Positions 1 through 6,483 of a DNA stretch of 7,722 bases are shown here, piece after piece (the first letter of the stretch is position 1; each line of letters starts with the position of its first letter). The notes under the pieces are model-generated. The model saw only the letters and a list, made by a program, of their open reading frames with translations, was not told the DNA's origin and did no database searches. Source of the stretch: Verrucomicrobiota bacterium (GTDB taxonomy: Bacteria > Verrucomicrobiota > Kiritimatiellia > Kiritimatiellales > Pontiellaceae); the NCBI GenBank assembly GCA_003532555.1, contig DOEU01000138.1:1-7722 (forward strand), given 5' to 3'. The position numbers and the translations under genes were made by a program.

Positions 1-1472
1 CGAACAAAGACCATCGTGGTTGACACTTCACGATCCGAACCATCATTAAACTCTTCGAAAATCTTATCCGCTGGCATTTCAATGGGACTATATTCTGTTC
101 GGCGTTGAGGAACATATCCACCCAACTCGGAACGGCGCTCCAACAGATACTTCATTTCGGGAGAATCTGCATCGGGACGATAAAAGGGTACATCATCAAT
201 CTCTTCATCTGAGATAGGTAATCCAAACCGAGTCCGAAATTCGCGTAAGGCTTCTTCTCCCATTTTCTTTTGTGAATGGGTAATATTCTGACCTTCACCC
301 GCTGCACCTAAACCATATCCCTTCACAGTTTTAGCTAAGATCACCGTTGGACGATCTTTGGTCTCTACCGCGCGGTGATAAGCGGCATGCACTTTGGCCG
401 GATCGTGACCGCCCCGCCGCATCCTCTTCATTTGATCATCCGAAAGACCAGATGCCATTTCAGCTAACTCTGGTTCTGCACCAAAAAAGTGGTCTCGCAC
501 ATAATCTGCACTCTCCACCGTGTACTTCTGATATTGTCCATCGACCACTTCACCCATTCGCTTGGCAAGCGCCCCATTTGAATCCTTCTCGAGTAGTGGA
601 TCCCAATCATCGCCCCACAAGACTTTGATCACATTCCATCCCGCACCACGGAACGAGGCTTCCAACTCTTGTACAATCTTTCCGTTTCCGCGAACAGGGC
701 CATCTAACCGCTGTAAATTACAGTTCACAATAAAAGTTAAGTTATCGAGTTTTTCACGCGCAGCGAGATTAATTGCACCCAAGGTTTCTGGTTCATCGGT
801 CTCACCATCACCCAAAAACGCCCATACTTTCTGATTCGTGCGCTCGCGCAAGCCTCGGTCTTCCAAATATTTGATGAAACGCGCATGATAAATTGCAGAG
901 ATAGGCCCTAATCCCATCGACACCGTTGGGAACTGCCAAAAATCAGGCATTAACCATGGATGCGGATAGGAGGAGAGTCCCGGCTTATCATTCAGTTCTT
1001 GACGAAAATTGAGCAAATGCTCATCTGTCAAACGTCCTTCCAAATATGCTCGCGCATACACCCCCGGCGAAGAGTGCCCTTGGAAATAAACTAAATCGCC
1101 TGGAAAATCATCCGTCTTTCCGCGGAAAAAATGGTTAAACCCAACTTCATATAACGTAGCAATCGATTGGTACGTCGATATATGCCCCCCAATACCATCT
1201 TTGGCACGGTTAGCTCGAACTACCATTGCCATAGCGTTCCAACGAATCAAACTTTTGATTCGACGCTCCATTTCACGATCACCGGGGTAAGGCACCTGTT
1301 GATCTAAGGGAATCGTATTTACATATGGCGTATTCGCAGAAAAAGATAATCGAATTCCTTTTCGATAAGCTGAGAGTTGCAGATCACTCAAAATTTCTTT
1401 CACGCGATCAGCGCCTTCACTTTCAATTAGATCATCCAGTGCATCGAGCCAGTCTTGCTTTGCTAAATCCAT
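1..1472 (-). CDS. aceE: Pyruvate dehydrogenase E1 component, homodimeric type (3' part beyond window)
   Basis: This enzyme decarboxylates pyruvate with thiamine diphosphate (TPP) and passes the acetyl group to the lipoyl domains of E2 in the cytoplasmic pyruvate dehydrogenase complex. The visible part is 490 residues from the N-terminus; the family is usually about 885-890, so roughly 55% is present and the rest lies left of position 1. Visible landmarks are TPP-pocket histidines in GGH (about residue 97) and QGH (about 133), the TPP/Mg motif GDGETDEPE at 221-229 closed by NCN at 250-252, and the active-site loop GEGQNITH at 392-399, which aligns with E. coli Glu401 and His407. The frame is open throughout. 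The ATG at 1472-1470 is supported by AAGGA (1481-1485 on the complement) with an 8-nt spacer. The gene is divergent from nfo. An E2 gene (aceF) would be expected downstream, outside the window. The product is secure from family resemblance; activity is inferred. Confidence 0.97.
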   Translation of the reverse strand, partial: MDLAKQDWLDALDDLIESEGADRVKEILSDLQLSAYRKGIRLSFSANTPYVNTIPLDQQVPYPGDREMERRIKSLIRWNAMAMVVRANRAKDGIGGHISTYQSIATLYEVGFNHFFRGKTDDFPGDLVYFQGHSSPGVYARAYLEGRLTDEHLLNFRQELNDKPGLSSYPHPWLMPDFWQFPTVSMGLGPISAIYHARFIKYLEDRGLRERTNQKVWAFLGDGETDEPETLGAINLAAREKLDNLTFIVNCNLQRLDGPVRGNGKIVQELEASFRGAGWNVIKVLWGDDWDPLLEKDSNGALAKRMGEVVDGQYQKYTVESADYVRDHFFGAEPELAEMASGLSDDQMKRMRRGGHDPAKVHAAYHRAVETKDRPTVILAKTVKGYGLGAAGEGQNITHSQKKMGEEALREFRTRFGLPISDEEIDDVPFYRPDADSPEMKYLLERRSELGGYVPQRRTEYSPIEMPADKIFEEFNDGSDREVSTTMVFV

Positions 1473-1522
1473 AGCGCCTGTCCTTTTATTTGCGAACTAC
1501 TTTTCCGTAGCTCTTTTCTAAA

Positions 1523-1558
1523 TCGCAAAGGCGCAGATTAAGTCTGCCTTGCAGGCGA
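1523..1558. promoter_or_regulatory. Imperfect 36-bp inverted repeat upstream of aceE
   Basis: The outer arms are TCGC (1523-1526) and GCGA (1555-1558). The middle arms are AAGG (1528-1531) and CCTT (1547-1550). The inner arms are GCAGA (1533-1537) and TCTGC (1543-1547), around the 5-base centre TTAAG. The middle and inner arms compete for one base and the halves are joined by small bulges, so this is an imperfect dyad. It begins about 50 bp before the aceE start codon. It could be a regulator-binding site or, if transcription starts upstream, a hairpin in the aceE leader. It lacks a T-tract, so it does not look like a rho-independent terminator. I do not recognise the sequence as a known operator; it does not resemble the E. 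coli PdhR site. Confidence 0.35.
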
Positions 1559-1630
1559 AACAACACAATTTGCCACAAAAAAGATCTGAATTAACACTTG
1601 TAACTTTTACGACAGCCCCTCTCTTTCATT

Positions 1631-1661
1631 TTGTCTTTAGTCAAATTTGAGTCGTAGACAA
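1631..1661. promoter_or_regulatory. Nested 31-bp dyad between divergent aceE and nfo (candidate operator)
   Basis: A perfect 10-bp palindrome, TCAAATTTGA (1641-1650), is flanked by complementary hexamers TTGTCT (1631-1636) and AGACAA (1656-1661). The spacers are 4 and 5 bp, so the inner and outer symmetry centres differ by only half a base. The element lies in the 268-bp divergent intergenic region and overlaps the candidate nfo -35 hexamer. Its arrangement suits a dimeric DNA-binding regulator, but no regulator gene is present and the motif is not one I can name. The role is inferred from symmetry and position only. Confidence 0.4.
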
Positions 1662-1676
1662 GATCGATGCTATAGA
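1647..1676 (+). promoter_or_regulatory. Candidate nfo promoter
   Basis: TTGAGT (1647-1652) and TATAGA (1671-1676) are separated by 18 bp. A TG one base before the -10 (1668-1669) gives an extended -10 character. Transcription would begin near 1683, leaving a leader of about 58 nt before nfo. A competing candidate is the extended -10 TGTTATGAT (TG at 1707-1708, hexamer 1710-1715), which would give a leader of about 20 nt but has no good -35. I cannot choose firmly between them. No convincing -35/-10 pair was found for aceE on the other strand. Confidence 0.33.
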
Positions 1677-1724
1677 AGAACGCTTTTTTCCGTCTGTATT
1701 CTATGTTGTTATGATTAGTATTTC

Positions 1725-1731
1725 AAAGGAG
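1725..1731 (+). promoter_or_regulatory. Shine-Dalgarno sequence of nfo
   Basis: AAAGGAG lies 9 nt before the ATG at 1741. This decides the start: an in-frame ATG at 1711 would add ten residues not present in the endonuclease IV family and would place the Shine-Dalgarno inside the coding region. Confidence 0.8.
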
Positions 1732-1740
1732 AACCCATCA

Positions 1741-2592
1741 ATGAAACGAATTGGAGCACATGTAAGTGCCGCAGGAGGGGTATCGAATACCCCTGTAAAT
1801 GCAGCCGCAATTGGAGCAGATGCTTTTGCTTTTTTCACGAAAAACCAACGCCAATGGATAGGAAAACCACTTGAAAAAACCGAAATAAAAGCCTTCCACG
1901 CGGCCTGCGAAGAACATCATATCCATCGCGATCATATTCTTCCGCACGACAGTTATCTTATTAATTTGGGTCATCCCGAAAGAGAGAAGCTTCAAAAATC
2001 ACGTGATGCCTTTAACGAGGAGATGCAACGTTGTGAACAGATGGAATTGAAACAGCTTAACTTTCACCCTGGAAGCCACCTCAAACAGATTGATGAACCA
2101 ACCTGCCTCCAGCTAATCTCCGAATCGATCAATTTGGCACTTCAGTACACTCAAGGCGTCACAGCTGTTATCGAAAATACAGCGGGCCAAGGATCTAATC
2201 TTGGCTATCGATTTGAACATCTTGCAACCATCATTAAGGGGGTGGAAGATAAAAGCCGCGTCGGTGTTTGCATCGATACCTGCCATGCTTTTGCTGGTGG
2301 ATATGACCTCCGAACTGCTGAGAGTAGTGCAGCCGTTTTTGAAGAATTCGACCACGTGGTAGGGTTTGAATGGTTGCGAGGAATGCATCTGAATGATTCT
2401 AAGAAAAAATTAGGTAGCCGAGTCGACCGGCATCACAGTCTTGGAAAAGGTGAAATCGGCATAGACGCCTTTCGTTTTATTCTTCAAGATCCTCGGTTTG
2501 ATGAAATCCCCCTCATCCTTGAAACCACTGATAACGAAATCTGGGCAGAAGAGATCAGCTTACTAAGAGGCTTTGAAAATGAATCCACTTGA
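1741..2592 (+). CDS. nfo: Endonuclease IV (AP endonuclease, base excision repair)
   Basis: The enzyme cleaves the phosphodiester 5' of abasic sites in DNA and removes blocking 3' groups during base excision repair in the cytoplasm. The product is 283 residues (E. coli Nfo is 285) and aligns with it almost without gaps as I recall that sequence, from [13 protein letters not shown] to the tail. All nine ligands of the trinuclear zinc site sit at the E. coli positions: His69, His109, Glu145, Asp179, His182, His216, Asp229, His231 and Glu261. They fall in motifs such as [46 protein letters not shown] and [10 protein letters not shown]. It is the first gene of a tight operon: its last 14 bases overlap trmJ, which is followed at once by an RNase D-like exonuclease. 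The identification is essentially certain. No damage-response (LexA-type) box was recognised upstream. Confidence 0.98.
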   Translation: MKRIGAHVSAAGGVSNTPVNAAAIGADAFAFFTKNQRQWIGKPLEKTEIKAFHAACEEHHIHRDHILPHDSYLINLGHPEREKLQKSRDAFNEEMQRCEQMELKQLNFHPGSHLKQIDEPTCLQLISESINLALQYTQGVTAVIENTAGQGSNLGYRFEHLATIIKGVEDKSRVGVCIDTCHAFAGGYDLRTAESSAAVFEEFDHVVGFEWLRGMHLNDSKKKLGSRVDRHHSLGKGEIGIDAFRFILQDPRFDEIPLILETTDNEIWAEEISLLRGFENEST

Positions 2593-3331
2593 TCAGATTC
2601 GTGTCGTACTCGTTGAACCCATGATCGGAGGGAATATTGGAGCAGTCTGTCGTGCCATAAACAACAATGGAATCACCGATTTAGCCATCGTGAACCCCCG
2701 ATCCGATACCAACTGGAACGAAGCAAAAAAACTCGCATGTAACGCACGACCCCAACTAGCCATACGTAAAACATTCGATACGCTTGAAGAAGCCATTGGC
2801 GATTGCACCCTCGTAGCGGGCACTTCTGCACGTAAGGGCTTCTATCGTGACACCGCAATGACTCCTTCAGAATTTGCACCCATTGCACTAGAAAGTGCGG
2901 CACATCACAAAATCGCACTGCTATTCGGCAGGGAAGATAAAGGACTCTTTAATGATGAATTAGCATGTTGCACTCATATTATAAATATACCCACAAGCCC
3001 GTTATACAACTCGTTAAATCTCTCCCATGCGGTCATGATCTGTTGCTATGAACTTTTTAAAGTGAGTGATGCGTTTGAAGCCCCGATCGAAAAAGCGGAA
3101 GAAGCCGATTCCCAGCTTCGCGAACGGATGTTCGATCTTTGGCGTGAAATGATGATTCAAACTGAATTTACCCACGATCAAAAACTAGATCATATGATGA
3201 TGGGCCTTAGACGTATTTTCTCGCGCGGTAAGTTAACGGTTCCAGATACGAAGATACTGATGGGTCTAGCAAAACAAGCTCTTTGGGTTGTTGGGCAATG
3301 GCGCAAATCATCTAACCAGCAGAAAAAATAA
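2579..3331 (+). CDS. trmJ: tRNA (cytidine/uridine-2'-O-)methyltransferase TrmJ, SPOUT family
   Basis: This is a SpoU/SPOUT-class S-adenosylmethionine (SAM)-dependent 2'-O-ribose methyltransferase, which in characterised TrmJ proteins modifies position 32 in the tRNA anticodon loop. The product is 250 residues (E. coli TrmJ is 246). SPOUT motif 1 is [11 protein letters not shown] (about 18-27, with Asn19 and the expected catalytic Arg25). Motif 2 is [10 protein letters not shown] (114-123). Motif 3 is [18 protein letters not shown] (about 135-152), forming the trefoil-knot cofactor site. The C-terminal helical extension with [10 protein letters not shown] (about 210-219) is typical of TrmJ and separates it from other SpoU enzymes. 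The ATG at 2579 is preferred because AGAGG (2566-2570) lies 8 nt upstream; a TTG two codons earlier would be too close to it. The start lies inside nfo, so translation is probably coupled. Nucleotide specificity (Cm32, Um32 or both) cannot be read from sequence. Confidence 0.9.
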   Translation: MNPLDQIRVVLVEPMIGGNIGAVCRAINNNGITDLAIVNPRSDTNWNEAKKLACNARPQLAIRKTFDTLEEAIGDCTLVAGTSARKGFYRDTAMTPSEFAPIALESAAHHKIALLFGREDKGLFNDELACCTHIINIPTSPLYNSLNLSHAVMICCYELFKVSDAFEAPIEKAEEADSQLRERMFDLWREMMIQTEFTHDQKLDHMMMGLRRIFSRGKLTVPDTKILMGLAKQALWVVGQWRKSSNQQKK

Positions 3332-3332
3332 C

Positions 3333-3944
3333 ATGAGCCTGTTTCCAGAAAAAAAATCGATCAGCAAAGCCGAAATTAATCAATTCACTATTCAAGCATT
3401 CGAAGGCGATATTCTTTGTTGCTCCACCCCCGATGCAGCGGAAGAAGCAGCACAAGAACTACTGAAAGAAAATCTCCTCGGATTTGACACGGAAACACGG
3501 CCCACTTTTCGAAAGGGAGAACATTATCCACCCGCTCTTCTTCAACTTGCTGGAGAAAGTTGCGTTGTTTTATTCCAAATCCAACAATGCACGCTCACGC
3601 CCTCTCTCATTGAGATTCTAAGCCGAGCTGATATTTTAAAAACTGGTGTCGCCCTTGGTCGAGATATAGATGAACTCAAACAAGTCACTCCGTTTCAAGC
3701 AGCAGGATTCATTGAATTAGCGGATCTTGCCAAAGAAGCAGGCATCAAAAACTTAGGCCTACGTGCCCTCGCCGCCCTCTTTTTTGAGTTTCGAATCTCC
3801 AAAAAAGAACAAGTTTCGAATTGGGCTAAACTCGAACTTAGTGATTCACAAAAACAGTATGCCGCAACCGATGCATGGCTTGGGCGCAAGTTATATAAGG
3901 CATTCAAAGAAAAAGGGCTGATTGATCCATCTGCCCTATCCTAA
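3333..3944 (+). CDS. 3'-5' exonuclease, DEDDy family (RNase D-like, single domain)
   Basis: The product is a 203-residue DnaQ-like exonuclease domain predicted to remove nucleotides from 3' ends with two metal ions. Exo I is FDTET (51-55, Asp52 and Glu54). Exo II is probably Asp111 in GVALGRDIDEL. Exo III is YAATDAW (176-182, Tyr176 and Asp180), which defines the DEDDy subgroup of RNase D, WRN and EXD2. The HRDC domains of full RNase D (about 375 residues) are absent, so this is a stand-alone nuclease and rnd would be an over-call. Whether the substrate is RNA or DNA is unknown. The ATG at 3333 follows the trmJ stop by one base and has no strong Shine-Dalgarno, pointing to coupling with trmJ. 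Its neighbours offer both DNA repair (nfo) and tRNA processing (trmJ) as contexts. It converges on trxA 18 bp downstream. Confidence 0.87.
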   Translation: MSLFPEKKSISKAEINQFTIQAFEGDILCCSTPDAAEEAAQELLKENLLGFDTETRPTFRKGEHYPPALLQLAGESCVVLFQIQQCTLTPSLIEILSRADILKTGVALGRDIDELKQVTPFQAAGFIELADLAKEAGIKNLGLRALAALFFEFRISKKEQVSNWAKLELSDSQKQYAATDAWLGRKLYKAFKEKGLIDPSALS

Positions 3945-3962
3945 TCGATTTTATTCATTTAC

Positions 3963-4277
3963 TTAATCAGTGAGTAAAGCCACCAACTCTTTTTGTTGTT
4001 TTAAACCGACCAAGGTCTCTTTTATTTCGCCAGCTTCAAACACTAATAATGAGGGAATGGAACGAATTCCAAATTTCGCCGCTAAATCAGGATTCTCATC
4101 CACGTTCACTTTAGCAATTACAGCTTGATCTCCCACCTCTGCTTTTACTTTCTCCAGAATAGGTGTGAGCATTTTGCATGGCCCGCACCAAGGCGCCCAG
4201 AAATCCACTAATACCTTTCCTTCTGCCACTACTGCATCAAACGAATCCATATTTAAATCAATTAAACCTTCTGCCAT
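3963..4277 (-). CDS. trxA: Thioredoxin
   Basis: This is a small cytoplasmic dithiol-disulfide oxidoreductase that reduces protein disulfides and supplies electrons to enzymes such as ribonucleotide reductase, itself recharged by thioredoxin reductase. The 104-residue length is normal. The active site is WCGPC (Cys31, Cys34), preceded by VDF with the buried Asp25. The cis-proline loop is IRSIPS (Pro75), with Ser where E. coli has Thr, a mild variant. No signal peptide is present, so it is cytoplasmic. The ATG at 4277-4275 is fixed by a strong Shine-Dalgarno, TAAGGAG, at 4290-4284 on the minus strand. It appears to be a single-gene unit: rlmD is divergent on one side and the exonuclease gene converges on the other, with 18 bp and no recognisable terminator between them. 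Confidence 0.97.
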   Translation of the reverse strand: MAEGLIDLNMDSFDAVVAEGKVLVDFWAPWCGPCKMLTPILEKVKAEVGDQAVIAKVNVDENPDLAAKFGIRSIPSLLVFEAGEIKETLVGLKQQKELVALLTD

Positions 4278-4301
4278 TTTTAACTCCTTAATCGCTGCTA
4301 T

Positions 4302-4330
4302 TTTATACCGTCGGTTGTTGAGACCGTAAA
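4302..4330 (-). promoter_or_regulatory. Probable sigma-70 promoter of trxA
   Basis: Read on the minus strand, TTTACG (4330-4325) and TATAAA (4307-4302) are separated by exactly 17 bp. The -10 matches consensus at 5 of 6 positions and the -35 at 4 of 6. Transcription would start near 4295, giving a leader of under 20 nt that contains the TAAGGAG Shine-Dalgarno. This is the best promoter in the window. Confidence 0.6.
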
Positions 4331-4337
4331 GAGATCA

Positions 4338-4366
4338 TTGATTACAACTCCGGTAATGTCTATATC
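4338..4366 (+). promoter_or_regulatory. Candidate promoter of rlmD
   Basis: TTGATT (4338-4343) and TATATC (4361-4366) are separated by 17 bp; each hexamer matches consensus at 4 of 6. Transcription would begin near 4373, only a few bases before the ATG at 4377, so the message would be almost leaderless. This agrees with the lack of a Shine-Dalgarno before that ATG. If the protein instead begins upstream at TTG 4338 or ATG 4356, these hexamers would lie inside coding sequence and be coincidental. Confidence 0.3.
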
Positions 4367-4376
4367 TATCGTCATC

Positions 4377-5810
4377 ATGTATAAAAAATTACAACGAATT
4401 GAACTTCTCATCATTGATCTTGCAGAAAAAAACCAATGCTTTGGTCGTCTAGAGGATGGTATGAGTGTTTTTGTTCAAGGCATGGTGGCAGTCGGCGATC
4501 GAGTAGAAGCTGAAATTATTAAGATAAAAAAACAATATCTCGTTGCTCGTCTTACCCGTATTCTGATACCTGCTGAAACTCGGACTGATCCCATCTGCTT
4601 CTATTTTGGCATCTGCGGAGGTTGCAAATGGCAACACATGCAATATCGCGAACAACTCCGCCTGAAGCAAAAACAAGTGCAGGATGCTCTTCACCATATT
4701 GGAGGATTTAAAGACGTTGAGTGCGAAACCTGCATCGCTGCCCAAAACCCTTTCAACTACCGTAATAAAGTTGATTTTTCTTTCACAGATCTTCGTTATC
4801 TTACCGAAGAAGAGATGAATCATCCGGAAGATCTTCTCAGCAAGCCCGTTGATTTTGCCCTTGGGTTTCACGCCCCCGGTCGATTTGCAAAAGCCATCGA
4901 TATCGACCACTGCCATCTTGCTACGCCAGCCATGAATCAAATTCTCAACCTCGTTCGTGCGTTCTGTCTTGAACACAAAGATGTACTATCCATTTACTCA
5001 ACCCGAACCCATACCGGAGAACTTCGAAATCTAGTGATTCGCCACAGCGGACATACCCATGAGCTCATGGTTAATCTGGTAACCTCGAGCCACCATGCCG
5101 ATCTTATGATATTGCTTCGCGAGCGCCTCCTTGCAGAAATAGGCTCGAAGCTCACCACCTTCGTCAACAGCATTACCTCTGCGAAAAATACGGTTGCGTT
5201 TGGTGAGAAAGAATTTGTGATGCACGGGAATGGCTCGATTACCGATCGCTTGGGGATATACACTTATCAAATTTCACCCAACTCCTTTTTTCAGACTAAT
5301 ACCGCTCAAGCTGAAGTTCTCTATGAACAAATCCTGGATGCCGCTCAACTCACATCAACCGATACCGTATATGATCTATTCTGCGGAACCGGTTCCATTA
5401 CTCTTTTTGCGTCAAAATATTGTCATAAAGTACTGGGCATTGAGTTGATGGAAAGTTCCGTAAACGACGCCCAAGCCAATGCCGAGCTCAACAAAGTGGA
5501 GAATTGCCAATTCATTCAAGTCGACATGAAAGCATTGCAAAGTATTGAAAGTGAATGTGCTTCATTCGGAGCACCCGATGTAGTAATCACAGATCCTCCT
5601 CGTGCTGGCATGCATCCAAAAGCGATTGAAATTCTTCGCGAATGGAGTCCACATGTTATCATTTACGTGAGCTGCAACCCCGCTTCGCTTGCCCGCGACA
5701 GCGCCCTTCTCTGTGCAGATCAAACCTATCGCTTAATCAAATGCACGCCTGTTGATCTTTTCCCGCAAACCAATCATGTTGAGAGTATTGCCCGATTCGA
5801 ACGCCTTTAA
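4377..5810 (+). CDS. rlmD: 23S rRNA (uracil-C5)-methyltransferase, RlmD/RumA family
   Basis: This is a SAM-dependent RNA m5U methyltransferase; E. coli RlmD modifies U1939 of 23S rRNA. As annotated it has 477 residues. An N-terminal TRAM RNA-binding domain covers about 4-62. The iron-sulfur cysteines are Cys74, Cys80 and Cys83 (CFYFGICGGC) plus Cys179 (DIDHCHLA). A linking domain precedes the Rossmann methyltransferase domain: FFQTN (Gln306), SAM motif DLFCGTGS (333-340), acidic Glu356, DPPRAGMHP (406-414), nucleophile Cys433 in YVSCNPAS, and base Glu469 in NHVESI. All catalytic parts are present. The start is uncertain: ATG 4377 best fits the TRAM boundary but has no Shine-Dalgarno. ATG 4356 is possible, and TTG 4338 has a weak AAAGAG nearby. 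RlmCD- or RlmC-like specificity is an alternative within the family. The gene is divergent from trxA, and its stop overlaps the stop of the pseudouridine synthase gene. Confidence 0.92.
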   Translation: MYKKLQRIELLIIDLAEKNQCFGRLEDGMSVFVQGMVAVGDRVEAEIIKIKKQYLVARLTRILIPAETRTDPICFYFGICGGCKWQHMQYREQLRLKQKQVQDALHHIGGFKDVECETCIAAQNPFNYRNKVDFSFTDLRYLTEEEMNHPEDLLSKPVDFALGFHAPGRFAKAIDIDHCHLATPAMNQILNLVRAFCLEHKDVLSIYSTRTHTGELRNLVIRHSGHTHELMVNLVTSSHHADLMILLRERLLAEIGSKLTTFVNSITSAKNTVAFGEKEFVMHGNGSITDRLGIYTYQISPNSFFQTNTAQAEVLYEQILDAAQLTSTDTVYDLFCGTGSITLFASKYCHKVLGIELMESSVNDAQANAELNKVENCQFIQVDMKALQSIESECASFGAPDVVITDPPRAGMHPKAIEILREWSPHVIIYVSCNPASLARDSALLCADQTYRLIKCTPVDLFPQTNHVESIARFERL

Positions 5811-6481
5811 TTCCAACGCATCTCTGCAGGAAGCGGAGCCGTAATGAGCAGAGGCTCACATTTAACCGGATGCTCAATCGTTAGCTGCTTATGATGAAGC
5901 CCGATCGCGGTGGAGCCTTTCTGAGCCCCATACTTTGAGTCTCCTCTAATTGGACATCCCAAGGCGCTTAGCTGAACCCGAATTTGATGATAACGTCCGG
6001 TAATGAGTTCGATTTCTAGTAATGCCTGACCGGCCTTTGATCTGAGAAGCGTATAATGGAGTATCGCCTTCTTAGCATCAGGCTCTTTCTCAGTTGCCAG
6101 TTCTGCACGATAATCCCCATGTAAAAGATAATCTGTACACGTTGCTTTTTCTTGCTCCGGTATCCCCTCCACCCAAGCATGATATATTTTTCTACTTCGA
6201 CCTTCTCGCATTGCTTCATTTAATCGACTTAAAGCTTTACTGGTTCGCGCAAATAAAACCACACCGCTGACCACCCGATCTAATCGATGTACTGCATGCA
6301 AAAAAACAGCCCCGGGTTTATTCTTCTCAACCCGAATCCAATGACGCGCCCAATCTTCCACATTTAATTCAACTTGCCCACTTGCCTGCGTCAACATGCC
6401 TGCCGGCTTATTAATCGCCAATAAATGATTATCAGCATACAAAATATGATTGGATAGATCTTCCTCACAATACTGCTGCAT
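5807..6481 (-). CDS. RluA-family RNA pseudouridine synthase
   Basis: The enzyme isomerises uridine to pseudouridine in RNA (rRNA or tRNA; the site cannot be assigned from sequence). The product has 224 residues and consists of the catalytic domain alone, without the N-terminal S4 domain found in RluC and RluD. Landmarks are INKPAGMLTQ (23-32), the catalytic block HRLDRVVSG (65-73) with nucleophile Asp68, RKIYHAWVEG (97-106) with the conserved active-site Tyr100, and GRYHQIRVQL (162-171). The canonical block is HRLDRxTSG; the Thr-to-Val replacement is mild and the catalytic residue is intact. The start at 6481 is chosen because GGAGG lies 7 nt upstream and because it begins 2 nt after the preceding methyltransferase stop. 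A longer in-frame form would run into that gene. It is the last gene of the ftsW operon and converges on rlmD with a 4-bp overlap. Confidence 0.92.
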   Translation of the reverse strand: MQQYCEEDLSNHILYADNHLLAINKPAGMLTQASGQVELNVEDWARHWIRVEKNKPGAVFLHAVHRLDRVVSGVVLFARTSKALSRLNEAMREGRSRKIYHAWVEGIPEQEKATCTDYLLHGDYRAELATEKEPDAKKAILHYTLLRSKAGQALLEIELITGRYHQIRVQLSALGCPIRGDSKYGAQKGSTAIGLHHKQLTIEHPVKCEPLLITAPLPAEMRWN

Positions 6482-6483
6482 AC

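Noticed and set aside
347..834. Open frames of 90 and 93 codons on the plus strand
   Set aside because: They lie antisense to the well-supported aceE coding sequence (including its TPP motif), overlap each other and resemble no family I know.
1711..1740. ATG 1711 as an earlier start for nfo
   Set aside because: It would add ten residues foreign to the family and bury the strong Shine-Dalgarno at 1725-1731; the ATG at 1741 aligns exactly with E. coli Nfo.
3945..3962. Bidirectional terminator between the exonuclease gene and trxA
   Set aside because: The 18-bp gap has no stable local stem followed by a T-tract. The only complementary pieces, GATT/AATC type, are short and far apart.
4449..4976. 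A 175-codon open frame on the minus strand
   Set aside because: It runs antisense through the TRAM and iron-sulfur region of rlmD, whose motifs are intact. It shows no domain and has no promoter or Shine-Dalgarno that I can see.
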